A DNA stretch of 64,000 bases from Pseudonocardia sp. MH-G8 (GTDB taxonomy: Bacteria > Actinomycetota > Actinomycetes > Mycobacteriales > Pseudonocardiaceae): the NCBI RefSeq assembly GCF_002262885.1, contig NZ_NKYF01000022.1:93913-157912 (forward strand). The letters are read 5' to 3'. Shown piece by piece: positions 32,640-40,910 of the stretch. The notes below the pieces were generated by a model that did no database searches, had not been told where the DNA came from, and was given only the letters and a program-made list of their open reading frames with translations. The translations under genes were made by a program, and so were the position numbers. Within the stretch, counting starts at the first letter, position 1, and each line of letters begins with the position of its first letter.

Positions 32640-33605
32640 TCAGACCCCCCGCGCCGAGGACGGCGTGATCCGGACCAGCGCCAGGTTGACCAGCACGTTG
32701 AACAGGACGACCACGACGATCGAGACGACGAGGACGCCCTGCACCGCGGGCACGTCGCCGCGCTGCGCGGAGTCGGCGGCGAACGCGCCGAGCCCGGCGA
32801 GCCCGAAGACGGCCTCGGTGACGACGGCGCCGCCGATCAGGTTCGGGAACTTCAGCGCGAGCATGGCCAGCGCCGGGCCGAGCGCGTTGCGCAGCACGTG
32901 CCGGAAGAAGATCCGCTGCGGGCCGAGCCCACGCACGACCGCGCCGAGCACGTAGTCCTGCCGGTAGGCCGACACCAGCCCGGCGCGCAGCTGCCGCGCG
33001 ACGTCGGCGACGGTGTCGACCGACAGCGCGAGCGCCGGGAGCAGCAGGTGCGCGAGCCACAGCTGCGGGCTGCGCTCGAACGGCACGAACCCGGCCGAGG
33101 GCAGCCAGCCCAGGCCGACCGAGAACACGGCGACCAGCGCGATGCCGACCACGAACGGCGGCATCGTGGAGATCAGGGTGGTCCAGGCGGTGATCGCGCG
33201 GTCCAACAGGGTGCGCGGGCGCAGCGCGGCGAGCGTGCCGAGGGCGAGCCCGCCGACGATCCCGATCACCAGGGCGAGCCCGGCCGCCGAGAGGCTGACG
33301 ACGGCGCGCGAGGCCAGCCCGTCGGCGATGTCGACGCCGTTGTACCAGCTCGCGCCGAGGTCACCGGAGAGCACGCCGGTGAACCAGTCGCCGTACTGCA
33401 CGAGGAACGGCCGGTCCAGACCCCACTCGTGCTCCAGCGCGGCGACCGCTTCCGGGGTGGCCGACTCGCCGAGCTGGAGGTGGGCGGGGGAGAGGCCGGA
33501 CGCCCCCTGCAGCGCGAAGGTCACGAACGTGCCGACGAGGAACACCGGCACGAACACGCCGACCGACCGCAGGACGATCCCGCCGACCGCGCCGGCACGG
33601 CTCAC
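32640..33605 (-). CDS. ABC importer permease, DppB type
   Basis: 321 aa, six membrane helices. Typical DppB sequence WGLDRPFLVQYGDWFTGVLS then GDLGASW near residue 90, and the EAA-type loop YRQDYVLGAVVRGLGPQRIFFRHV. GTG start at 33605 overlaps the binding-protein stop (GTGA), so translation is coupled. Same operon as the binding protein and the two ATPases. Confidence 0.92.
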   Translation of the reverse strand: MSRAGAVGGIVLRSVGVFVPVFLVGTFVTFALQGASGLSPAHLQLGESATPEAVAALEHEWGLDRPFLVQYGDWFTGVLSGDLGASWYNGVDIADGLASRAVVSLSAAGLALVIGIVGGLALGTLAALRPRTLLDRAITAWTTLISTMPPFVVGIALVAVFSVGLGWLPSAGFVPFERSPQLWLAHLLLPALALSVDTVADVARQLRAGLVSAYRQDYVLGAVVRGLGPQRIFFRHVLRNALGPALAMLALKFPNLIGGAVVTEAVFGLAGLGAFAADSAQRGDVPAVQGVLVVSIVVVVLFNVLVNLALVRITPSSARGV

Positions 33606-35113
33606 GGCGCGTCCCCGATGCGCACACCCGTCCAGTGCACCTGGCCGGGGATCGGCGGCAGGCCGGAGATGCGCGGGCTCTTCACGAACAGGTTCGGCAG
33701 GCTGTAGGTGAACACCAGCGCGCTGCTCTGCAACCCGGCGCGGGTGGCGGCCTGCAGGTTCGCCGCGTAGTCGGGGGAGTCGAGCGGGGTGCTGCGGGCC
33801 GTCGCGACGGCCTCGGCGAAGCCGGGCGGCGTGGCGGGCGAGCTGAGGTTGAGCGGCCCCTCCGGCCCGAAGTGCGCCGTGAGCGTCTGCACCGGCGACT
33901 CCCGGCCGGTGGTCGAGTACCAGGACAGCGCGAGGTCCTTGGCGAAGAACGGGGTGGCCCAGTCCGGCGAGACCCGGATGTCCACGGTGATCCCGACGGC
34001 CCCGAGCTGGCTCTGGATGATCTCCGACTGCGGATCCTCGGCGCGCGCCACCAGCTCGACGCGGATCTCGCCCGGCGCGTAGCCCGCGTCGGTGAGGATC
34101 TGCCGGGCGCGTTCGGGGTCGTGGGGCCACAGGTCGGCGGACTGCGGGTCGTAGGCGAGGTAGTTCGACGGGAACGGCTGGGTCGTCGGCTCGGCGAGGC
34201 CGAACGTGACCTTGTCGACGAACTCCTCCCGGTTCACCGCGTAGCGCACCGCATCGACGACGGCGGGGTCGTCGAAGGGCGCGCGATGGGTGTTCAGGCT
34301 GATGTTCGAGGCGTTGAACCCCGGCTGCTCGACGACGTCCAGGCCGGCGGCCTGCGCCGCCCGGGCCTGGCTCGGGGCGAGCGGGGCGAAGTCGTACACG
34401 CCGGTCGAGACGGCCGACACCACGCTCGACGCGTCCGGGGTGGCGTGCACCTCCACGCGGTCGAGGTGGATGTTCGCCGCGTCCCAGTAGGCCGGGTTCT
34501 TCTCCAGCACGACGTGCGACTCCGGCACCAGGTCGGTGACGACGAACGGCCCGGCGCCCACCGGCCACTGGTCGAGCCGGTCCAGGTCCTGCGCCGCGGC
34601 CGGGCTGGTGATCTGCGCGACGCGCTGGCCGAGCAGCAGCGGGATCTGGTAGTCGACCTGGGTCAGCCCGGTCACGACGTCCTGCGCGCCGGACGCCGTG
34701 ACCGACGCGATGGAGCCGAGGTCGCCGTCGAGCGCGGAGTCCTCCTGGTGCCGGGCGCGCTCGAGGTACTGCGCGACGGCATCGGCGTCCACCGGGGTGC
34801 CGTCGGAGAACGTCAGGCCGGGCCGGAGGTGGAAGGTGACCTCGTCGCCGGAGTCGTTGTAGGTCCAGCTCTCGGCCAGCCCCGGCTGCGCGTCGCCGTT
34901 CTCGTCGATCTCGGTGAGCGAGGCGTAGACCAGCGACAGGACGCGGAAACCGGCACCGCTGCCTTGGACGACGGGGTCCCAGTGCGCCGGGAACTCGACG
35001 GCCCACGACAGGGTCGGGCCGCCGCTCCCGCCGGCACCCCCGCCGCAGCCGGCGAGCAGCAGGACGGCGGCGGAGGCGGCCGCGAGCGCGGCTCTGAGGC
35101 GTCTGGTGTTCAT
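33602..35113 (-). CDS. Oligopeptide-type solute-binding lipoprotein
   Basis: 503 aa. Lipoprotein signal with lipobox LLAGC (Cys near residue 23), then a family-5 (SBP_bac_5) fold: AESWTYNDSGDEVTFHLRPG, FSDGTPVDADAV, VGAGPFVVTDLVP, VDAVRYAVNREEFVDKV. Anchored outside the membrane and delivers ligand to the DppB/C permeases. Ligand is probably an organosulfur molecule, judged only from neighbours. ATG at 35113. Confidence 0.92.
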   Translation of the reverse strand: MNTRRLRAALAAASAAVLLLAGCGGGAGGSGGPTLSWAVEFPAHWDPVVQGSGAGFRVLSLVYASLTEIDENGDAQPGLAESWTYNDSGDEVTFHLRPGLTFSDGTPVDADAVAQYLERARHQEDSALDGDLGSIASVTASGAQDVVTGLTQVDYQIPLLLGQRVAQITSPAAAQDLDRLDQWPVGAGPFVVTDLVPESHVVLEKNPAYWDAANIHLDRVEVHATPDASSVVSAVSTGVYDFAPLAPSQARAAQAAGLDVVEQPGFNASNISLNTHRAPFDDPAVVDAVRYAVNREEFVDKVTFGLAEPTTQPFPSNYLAYDPQSADLWPHDPERARQILTDAGYAPGEIRVELVARAEDPQSEIIQSQLGAVGITVDIRVSPDWATPFFAKDLALSWYSTTGRESPVQTLTAHFGPEGPLNLSSPATPPGFAEAVATARSTPLDSPDYAANLQAATRAGLQSSALVFTYSLPNLFVKSPRISGLPPIPGQVHWTGVRIGDAP

Positions 35114-35142
35114 GCGCAGTCCGATGTTCGAGGGCAGGAAGA

Positions 35143-35865
35143 TCAGCGGACGTCGACCGCGATCGGGGCGAGGTCCGGCCCGGAGCGCAGCTGCTCCAGG
35201 AAGAGCACGACCGTGGCGGCGGCGCTGCGGTGGGTCTGGTCGTTGAGGGCGTCGTGGCGGCCTGCGGTGATCCGCACCAACCGTCCGGCGGGCAGGTCGG
35301 CGTACCAGGCGCGGGCGAGGCCGAAGGGGCTGACGGAGTCGTCCTCGCCGTGCAGGCCGAGCACCGGCACCGCGATCGCGGTAGGTCGCGCGCGCTCGGT
35401 CCACCCCTCGGGGACGGGTTCGCGCAGCGCCCCGCGGCGCAGGTCCGGGTCGGCGGTGAGCCGGCCCTGGTGGGTCGGACACGCGGTGCGGGCGAGGACC
35501 TCCTCCTCCCACGACCCCACGACGACGGGCGGCCCGGGTAGACCGGCGAGCACCAGGGCCTCCACCGCGACCTCGCCGTCGGCGACGAGCCCGGCGGCCC
35601 ACAGCCCGCCGGTGTCGGACCCGACGAGCACGTGCGGGCGCGGGGCGTCGGCGAGGGCGGCGCGGACGGCGGCGAGAGCGGACGCGGCGTCGACGACCGG
35701 GTCGCCGACCGCGTGCACCGGGTAGCCGTCGGCGGCCAGGCGCAGGCCGAACCGCTCGTAGACGCCGGGGTGCTCGCCCCGGCCGGGGACGACGACGAGC
35801 GTGCCGCGCGGCGCCACCGCGGCCGGCTGCGACCAGGTCTGGACGGGGTGCTGGGCGAGCGTCAT
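35143..35865 (-). CDS. Alpha/beta hydrolase with Asp in the nucleophile position
   Basis: 240 aa. Core fold with GTLVVVPGRGEHPGVYERF (oxyanion region) and nucleophile elbow VLVGSDTGGLW, where the central residue of G-x-Nuc-x-G is Asp instead of Ser. LGLHGEDDSVSPFGLARAW supplies the acid region and ITAGRHDALND the His. Asp nucleophiles occur in epoxide hydrolases and dehalogenases, so ester hydrolysis is not assured. First structural gene of the organosulfur importer operon, 30 bp before the binding-protein gene. Confidence 0.8.
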   Translation of the reverse strand: MTLAQHPVQTWSQPAAVAPRGTLVVVPGRGEHPGVYERFGLRLAADGYPVHAVGDPVVDAASALAAVRAALADAPRPHVLVGSDTGGLWAAGLVADGEVAVEALVLAGLPGPPVVVGSWEEEVLARTACPTHQGRLTADPDLRRGALREPVPEGWTERARPTAIAVPVLGLHGEDDSVSPFGLARAWYADLPAGRLVRITAGRHDALNDQTHRSAAATVVLFLEQLRSGPDLAPIAVDVR

Positions 35866-35977
35866 CGAGCGCTCCTGGGGTCAGGGATCTGCACAGGACG
35901 GGGCCCGGCGCGACCGGCTGCGGGCGCGTCGGGGTGCGGGGAGGGACGCGTCGGAGCGCGTCAGCCGGACGGGGTCG

Positions 35978-36055
35978 TCAGCAGGGGCGACAGCCCGCGG
36001 ACCCGGTGCGGCCGAGGTCGACGACCCGGCGCCGGGTGAGCAGGCACGACGGCAC
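35978..36055 (-). CDS. Cysteine-type leader peptide (1), 25 codons
   Basis: Small ORF reading VPSCLLTRRRVVDLGRTGSA GCRPC. It has the LLTRRRxxDLxRTxSAGCR pattern of actinobacterial leader peptides placed before sulfur-assimilation genes, with Cys codons at positions 4, 22 and 25. It lies 110 bp upstream of the alpha/beta hydrolase gene on the same strand. Leader ORFs with Cys codons attenuate downstream genes in mycobacteria in response to cysteine. An in-frame GTG at 36112 would give 44 residues. Confidence 0.75.
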   Translation of the reverse strand: MPSCLLTRRRVVDLGRTGSAGCRPC

Positions 36056-36188
36056 GCGGCGCGGGACGGCGCGGCGGGCGGTCGTGGTCAGCGGCACGAC
36101 AGCGAGTGTCACCGACGCTGCGTCGCGGTGTCCAATAGCGGATCCACATCGTGGTCGATCGGCAGCGATGATCGGTATCGTCCGGACA
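36056..36188 (-). promoter_or_regulatory. Promoter and LysR-type control region before leader peptide 1
   Basis: TTGGAC on the minus strand (36130-36135) within CGCTATTGGACACC, which is shared with the region before leader peptide 2 (CGCTGTTGGACGCC). Upstream of it lies a GATCG-rich dyad (36157-36180), as also seen at the LysR promoter. Probable site of LysR action. Confidence 0.5.
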
Positions 36189-37049
36189 TTACCGGCCGTG
36201 ACCTGCGGAGAGTGTGTTCCTGATGGCCGCGGCGGCCCGATCGCCGACCTCCGGGCGCAGCCCGCGCCGGGACCGCACCGCCACCGGCAGCGGTGTCACG
36301 GCGGGCAGGTCGTCGCGGCGGACCAGGCCGTCGGGCCCCGGCCCGACCGTGGCCAGCAGCGCCACGCCGAGGCCGGAGCGGACAGCGGCGAGCACGCCCG
36401 CGAGGTAGGCCGCCTCGCACGTGATCGCCGCGGTCGTCGCGTGCGCGGCGAGGGTCTGCAGCGCGCGGGTGCGGATCGCGCACGGCTCGTCCAGGGCCAC
36501 CAGCGGTACCGCGTCCCGCTCCGGCGACCGGGTCCAGCCGGGCGCGGCGTACCAGTGCAGCGGCAGCGCCCCGGCCTGCTGCGAGCGCTCGTCCTCCGGA
36601 TCGCCCAGGAGCAGGGCGACGTCGACGTCCCCACGGTCGATCGCCTCGCGCAGCCGCGTGCCGCGGTCCAGCCGGAACCGCACCTGCCCGATGCCCGGGT
36701 CGTCGGCCAGCGCGCTCGCCAGCTCGGGCAGCAGGTCGTCGGCGGCGTGCTCGGTGGCGCCGACGACCAGGTCCTCGTCGGTGTCGGCGCCGAGGCGGCG
36801 CAGCGTCTCGTCGTGCAGGGCGAGCATCCGGCGGGCGTCGCCGAGCAGCAGCTCGCCCGCCGCCGTCATCCGCGACCGGCGGCCGTCGCGCTCGGTGAGG
36901 GGCTGACCGACCACGCTCTCCAACCGCCGGACGTGCTGGCTGACCGTCGGCTGGGACAGGTGCAGCGCCTTCGCGGCGCGGTGGAACCCGCCGCAGTCGG
37001 CGACCGCGACGAAACTGCGCAGGTGTTCCAGGTCCAGCGTCCGCCCCAC
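36189..37049 (-). CDS. LysR-family regulator of the organosulfur region
   Basis: 286 aa. N-terminal helix-turn-helix LEHLRSFVAVADCGGFHRAA, LHLSQPTVSQHVRRLE, then a periplasmic-binding-like effector domain (EDLVVGATEHAADDLLPELA, VRSGLGVALLATVGPGPDG). It sits between two leader-peptide transcription units and probably controls both. GTG at 37049 chosen because the fold begins there; a GTG at 37106 would add 19 residues. No ribosome site seen, so the mRNA may be leaderless. Confidence 0.85.
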   Translation of the reverse strand: MGRTLDLEHLRSFVAVADCGGFHRAAKALHLSQPTVSQHVRRLESVVGQPLTERDGRRSRMTAAGELLLGDARRMLALHDETLRRLGADTDEDLVVGATEHAADDLLPELASALADDPGIGQVRFRLDRGTRLREAIDRGDVDVALLLGDPEDERSQQAGALPLHWYAAPGWTRSPERDAVPLVALDEPCAIRTRALQTLAAHATTAAITCEAAYLAGVLAAVRSGLGVALLATVGPGPDGLVRRDDLPAVTPLPVAVRSRRGLRPEVGDRAAAAIRNTLSAGHGR

Positions 37050-37061
37050 GCCGGCGACGCT

Positions 37062-37118
37062 ACGGCGGCCGATCGATCGGAGTCCACGATCGATGCCGAT
37101 CCTCACTCGCTGTTGGAC
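37062..37118 (+). promoter_or_regulatory. Divergent LysR/leader-peptide-2 promoter region
   Basis: Two GATCGAT dyads (about 37069-37096) followed by CGCTGTTGGACGCC, with TTGGAC at 37113-37118 as a likely -35 element for leader peptide 2. The same block, CGCTATTGGACACC, precedes leader peptide 1. Confidence 0.5.
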
Positions 37119-37148
37119 GCCCGCCCCGGACGGTGTGACGATCGCGGC

Positions 37149-37226
37149 GTGGCCCTCCTGACCCGCCGGCGGTCGATCGACCTGCTGCGCACGGCGTCGG
37201 CCGGCTGTCGCGCCCTCTCGCGCTGA
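37149..37226 (+). CDS. Cysteine-type leader peptide (2), 25 codons
   Basis: GTG-started ORF reading VALLTRRRSIDLLRTASAGC RALSR, the canonical LTRRRxxDLxRxASAxC leader-peptide pattern, with one Cys codon at position 20. It ends 41 bp before the monooxygenase ATG at 37268. Same length and core as leader peptide 1 on the other side of the LysR gene, so both operons are probably attenuated by cysteine supply. Confidence 0.8.
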   Translation: MALLTRRRSIDLLRTASAGCRALSR

Positions 37227-37267
37227 CCCGGCCCCGTTCCCACCCGATCCGAAGGGTGCACCCCCGC

Positions 37268-38608
37268 ATGCCCAGACAGCTCAAGCTCGGCGCCGTCCTC
37301 ATGGGCGTCGGCGGCCCCGGCGACCACGACACCTGGCGCCACCCCGAGGTCCCGGGTGACGCCAGCATCGACATCCGCTGGTACGCCGCCCGCGCCCAGC
37401 AGGCCGAGGCGGCGCTGTTCGACCTCGTGTTCATCGTCGACAGCCAGTTCATCACCCCGGACTCGCCGCCCCACTACCTCAACCGCCTCGAACCGCTCAC
37501 GCTGCTGTCGGCGCTCGCGGTGTCGACCACGCACATCGGGCTGGTCGGCACCCTGACGACCTCGTACAACTCGCCGTTCAACGTGGCTCGGCGGCTCGCC
37601 TCGCTGGACCTGATCAGCGGCGGGCGGGCCGGCTGGAACGTCGTCGCGACCGGCGACGGCGGCACCGCAGGCAACTACGGCCTCGAGGAGAACTACGACT
37701 ACGCCACCCGCTACGGGCGCGCCCTCGAGCACGTGCGCGTCGCGCAGGGGCTCTGGGACTCCTACGAGGACGACGCCTTCCCCCGCGACGCGGCGACCGG
37801 CGTCTTCGTCGACCCGGCCCGCCAGCACCGGCTCGACCACCGCGGCGAGCACTTCTGCGTGGTCGGCCCGTTGAACATCTCCCGCTCACCCCAGGGGCAA
37901 CCGGTGATCTTCCAGGCCGGTGACTCGGAGGAGGGCCGCGACCTGGGTGCCGCCGTGGGGGAGGGGATCTTCACCCACGCCGCGACCGTCGAGCAGGGCG
38001 TGGCGTTCGCCCGCGACATCAAGGCGCGCGCCGCGGCGAAGGGCCGCGACCCGGAGCACGTGCTGATCCTGCCCGGGGTGAACCCGGTGATCGCCGACAC
38101 CGACGAGGCCGCCCGCGCCCGGCAGGAGGAGGCGTTGCTCGGCAAGGACTTCGCGAAGACCCTCGCCCAGTTCGGCCGCCCGTTCGGCTGGCACGACTTC
38201 AGCCGCTACGACCTGGACGCCCCGTTCCCGGAGCTGGGCGACCTCGGCGCGACGAGCTTCCGCACCCGCGCCGAGCAGATCAAGGCTCTCGCTCGCGACA
38301 ACGGCTACACGCTGCGCCAGACCGTCGAGCACGTGACGCGGGAACAGCGCTCCCCGTTCGTCGGGTCGCCTCGCACCGTCGCCGACGAGATCCAGCGCTG
38401 GTTCGAGGCCGGGGCCCTGGACGGGCTGAACCTCACCGTCACCGTGCCGAGCGAGTTCGCGCGGTTCACCGACGAGGTGCTGCCGATCCTGCGCGAGCGC
38501 GGCATCGTCCGCAGCGCCTACGAGTCGACGACGCTGCGCGGCAACCTCGGCCTGCCGGTGCCGCCCAACCGGCACACGGCCGCCCGCGCGGCGGAGCTGG
38601 TGGGATGA
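37268..38608 (+). CDS. Flavin-dependent monooxygenase, NtaA/SnaA/DszA family (paralogue 2)
   Basis: 446 aa. Same blocks as the protein at 28793: PRQLKLGAVLMGVGGPGDHD, LVFIVDSQFI, LNRLEPLTLLSALA, NYGLEENYDYATRYGRA and PLNISRSPQGQPVIFQAG. The two are clearly paralogues. FMNH2-dependent cleavage of an organosulfur or nitrogen compound is expected, with the reductase supplied elsewhere. ATG at 37268 chosen by alignment with the paralogue; GTG at 37256 is in frame. Behind leader peptide 2 and overlapping a cupin gene. Confidence 0.88.
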   Translation: MPRQLKLGAVLMGVGGPGDHDTWRHPEVPGDASIDIRWYAARAQQAEAALFDLVFIVDSQFITPDSPPHYLNRLEPLTLLSALAVSTTHIGLVGTLTTSYNSPFNVARRLASLDLISGGRAGWNVVATGDGGTAGNYGLEENYDYATRYGRALEHVRVAQGLWDSYEDDAFPRDAATGVFVDPARQHRLDHRGEHFCVVGPLNISRSPQGQPVIFQAGDSEEGRDLGAAVGEGIFTHAATVEQGVAFARDIKARAAAKGRDPEHVLILPGVNPVIADTDEAARARQEEALLGKDFAKTLAQFGRPFGWHDFSRYDLDAPFPELGDLGATSFRTRAEQIKALARDNGYTLRQTVEHVTREQRSPFVGSPRTVADEIQRWFEAGALDGLNLTVTVPSEFARFTDEVLPILRERGIVRSAYESTTLRGNLGLPVPPNRHTAARAAELVG

Positions 38609-39036
38609 GCCGGCTGTACCGCGTCGGCGCGGGCGAGCTCACCGGCGACACGGCCCAGAGCTCCGGCATGCGCCGCGAGGAGGCGATCTCCGGGCGCACC
38701 GTCGGCTCGGACCGGCTCTGGACCGGCCGCACGACCGTCGCCCCGGCCACCAACTCCGCCGACCACCACCACGGCGAGTCCGAGACGTCGATCTACGTGG
38801 TGTCCGGGCACCCCGAGTTCGTGTTCCTCGAGAACGGGGCCGAGCGCCGGATGCGCACGGGCCCCGGCGACTTCGTCTACGTCCCGCCCTGGGTGCCGCA
38901 CCGCGAGGAGAACCCGAACCCGGACGAGGACGCGGTCGTCGTCATCTCCCGCACCACCCAGGAGGCGATCGTGGTGAACCTGCCCGGCCTGTGGTTACCC
39001 GGGGAGGCCGACGCGGCGTGGCATCGGCCGGGCTGA
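38605..39036 (+). CDS. Cupin-domain protein
   Basis: 143 aa. Cupin motif 1 HHHGESETSIYVVSGHPEFV (residues about 52-71) and motif 2 GDFVYVPPWVPHREEN (about 90-105) supply metal ligands. Its ATG overlaps the monooxygenase stop (ATGA), so it belongs to the same organosulfur unit. Possible role: dioxygenase or isomerase acting on the product, or a ligand sensor. Convergent with the LacI gene. Confidence 0.85.
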   Translation: MSRLYRVGAGELTGDTAQSSGMRREEAISGRTVGSDRLWTGRTTVAPATNSADHHHGESETSIYVVSGHPEFVFLENGAERRMRTGPGDFVYVPPWVPHREENPNPDEDAVVVISRTTQEAIVVNLPGLWLPGEADAAWHRPG

Positions 39037-39100
39037 CGACCGGCTGTGCTGCCGTCCCACCGCCGGGTGCGTGATCACCCCGACGACGCCGAATCCGCTG

Positions 39101-40153
39101 TCAGGGTGGCGGCGGTGGCCCGGTCGTGCGCCCTTCGATGAACTTCCCGGTCAGCAGGACGCCGCCGGTGGTCACCTTCTCGGCTCGGACGAGCTTCTCG
39201 ACGAGCTCGACCGACGCCGCTGCCATCGCTTCGATGGGCACGCGGTAAGTGGTGAGGCCGATCGCAGCGTGATCGAGCGGCGCCATGCCGTCGTGGCCCG
39301 CGATCGATATGTCGCGCGGAACGGACAGGCCGAGCTGCTCGGCTGCGGCGATCGCGTCGAGTGCGGTCGTATCGTCGTTGCACAGGATGGCCGTGATCCC
39401 GGCCCGGTGCAGCTCATCGACCGTTCTGGTGATACTCGTGCCGGGCTGCAACACCGTGAACCGTCCGGCGAGCCGCCGGTCCTGGAGCTGCTTCTGCATG
39501 AGTTCGACTCGTGCCCACTGCGTGGGCGAGTGTTCGGGTGGGTTCGCGGTGAGGGCGATCGACTCGTGGCCGAGTCCGGCGATGTGGTCGATGAGTACTT
39601 CGCCGCGTGTGGGATCCGGTGCCACGAACGGCACATCGGGATTGTCCGGCTGGCCCATCTGTCCGACGAGCACCAGCGGGACACGCGATGCGATCTGGCG
39701 GATCGTCCGCGGATCGACCGTGGGTGTCGCAACCACGATCCCTGCGGCTCGAAGATCCGCGAGGACCATCAACGAGCGGTAGTTCGCTTCGTCGGGTCTG
39801 TCGTCTGACGAGACGGACAGGACCTCATACCCGTGAACCCCGGCTTGACTCTCGAAAGCCCCGGCGAGCTGAGCATAGAACGGCGACCCCGATTGCCGCA
39901 CGAAGAGTCCGAGGAGCGTCGGGGAACTCGCCGAGAGGCTACGTGCGATCTGGTTCGGCACATAATCGAGCCGCAGGACCGCCTGCCGTACCTTCTCCAA
40001 GTTGTCCGGGCTGACTCCGGCTTGGCCGAGCAGCGCCCGGGACGCCGTCGACTTCGACACCCCGGCGAGCGACGCGACGTCGCGGATGGTGCTCGCTCGA
40101 TGGGTGCCGCGAGGCCGCGGGCCGCTGGGCATGGCAGAGATGCTATCCGCCAT
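39101..40153 (-). CDS. LacI-family repressor of the glycerophosphodiester operon
   Basis: 350 aa. Helix-turn-helix TIRDVASLAGVSKSTASRAL with hinge YVPNQIARSLS, and a type-1 periplasmic-binding-like effector domain (LLGLFVRQSGSPFYAQLA, ISIAGHDGMAPLDHAAIGLT). Last gene of the operon, overlapping the glycerophosphodiesterase by 11 bp. Likely binds the three GGGACC/GGTCCC dyads upstream of the binding-protein gene at 45690-45736. Two of these have the central CG usual for LacI operators. Confidence 0.88.
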   Translation of the reverse strand: MADSISAMPSGPRPRGTHRASTIRDVASLAGVSKSTASRALLGQAGVSPDNLEKVRQAVLRLDYVPNQIARSLSASSPTLLGLFVRQSGSPFYAQLAGAFESQAGVHGYEVLSVSSDDRPDEANYRSLMVLADLRAAGIVVATPTVDPRTIRQIASRVPLVLVGQMGQPDNPDVPFVAPDPTRGEVLIDHIAGLGHESIALTANPPEHSPTQWARVELMQKQLQDRRLAGRFTVLQPGTSITRTVDELHRAGITAILCNDDTTALDAIAAAEQLGLSVPRDISIAGHDGMAPLDHAAIGLTTYRVPIEAMAAASVELVEKLVRAEKVTTGGVLLTGKFIEGRTTGPPPPP

Positions 40154-40910
40154 GGGCGCTCAGCTCGGCCGTGCCTGGTCGGGTCCCGTCGGCCGTGATG
40201 GACCGGGCGAACACCGGTCTGTCGGTACTGCTGCCGTCGACCCCGGTCTCGACGATTCGCCGCAGATCGCCGGCATGGTTGAACATCGATGCGCAGATCC
40301 GGTGCCCGCGCTCGCGGAGTTCGTCGACGAGGGCCCGGGTGAGGCCGGGCCAATGGAGGTAGAGGTTGCGGATCCCGAGCACCTCGGCATCGAATCGCCA
40401 GTCGGAGTCCAAGGATGCAACGAGAAGGCCCGTCCCGCGCGCGCCCGGCGCGGCATGACGGTGGAACTCCGCAAGCGCTTGTGGGTAGAAGCTGGTCACG
40501 ATGCAGCGATCGCGGTCGGTGGTAGACCGGCGCGCGAGCGCGGCCGCGAGCCCGGACGCCGCACGCGGGGACTTGATCTCGACCTGGAGGGGGATGCTGG
40601 TCGCGTCGAGCGTTTCGTCGAACGTCGGCACCCGCTGCGCCATGCCCAGATCGATGCTCCGCACGGTCTCGTAGGACAGGTGCTCGACGGGAACGGTGTT
40701 GTGTGCCGAATCGGTGACGGCAACGCGCTCGAAGGTGCGGTCGTGACCGATGACGAGCACGTCGTCCTGGGTGACCTGGATATCGAGCTCGATCTCGTCC
40801 ATTCCGATTCGCTCGGCCTCGGTGAATGCCAGCAGCGTATTCTCGGGTGCGATGTCGACAGCGCCGCGGTGCGCGGTGAGCAGGAAACCTGCGGGGAGTG
40901 CAGAGGTCAT
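40143..40910 (-). CDS. Glycerophosphodiester phosphodiesterase (1)
   Basis: 255 aa, GDPD TIM barrel. LTAHRGAVDIAPENTLLAF (catalytic His, Glu), MDEIELDIQVTQDDVLVIGHD (Glu, Asp, His) and LQVEIKSP (Lys) are all present. Releases glycerol-3-phosphate and an alcohol from a deacylated phospholipid. No signal peptide, so acts on imported substrate. Starts four bases inside the preceding GDPD gene (ATGA). Confidence 0.88.
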   Translation of the reverse strand: MTSALPAGFLLTAHRGAVDIAPENTLLAFTEAERIGMDEIELDIQVTQDDVLVIGHDRTFERVAVTDSAHNTVPVEHLSYETVRSIDLGMAQRVPTFDETLDATSIPLQVEIKSPRAASGLAAALARRSTTDRDRCIVTSFYPQALAEFHRHAAPGARGTGLLVASLDSDWRFDAEVLGIRNLYLHWPGLTRALVDELRERGHRICASMFNHAGDLRRIVETGVDGSSTDRPVFARSITADGTRPGTAELSAHGG

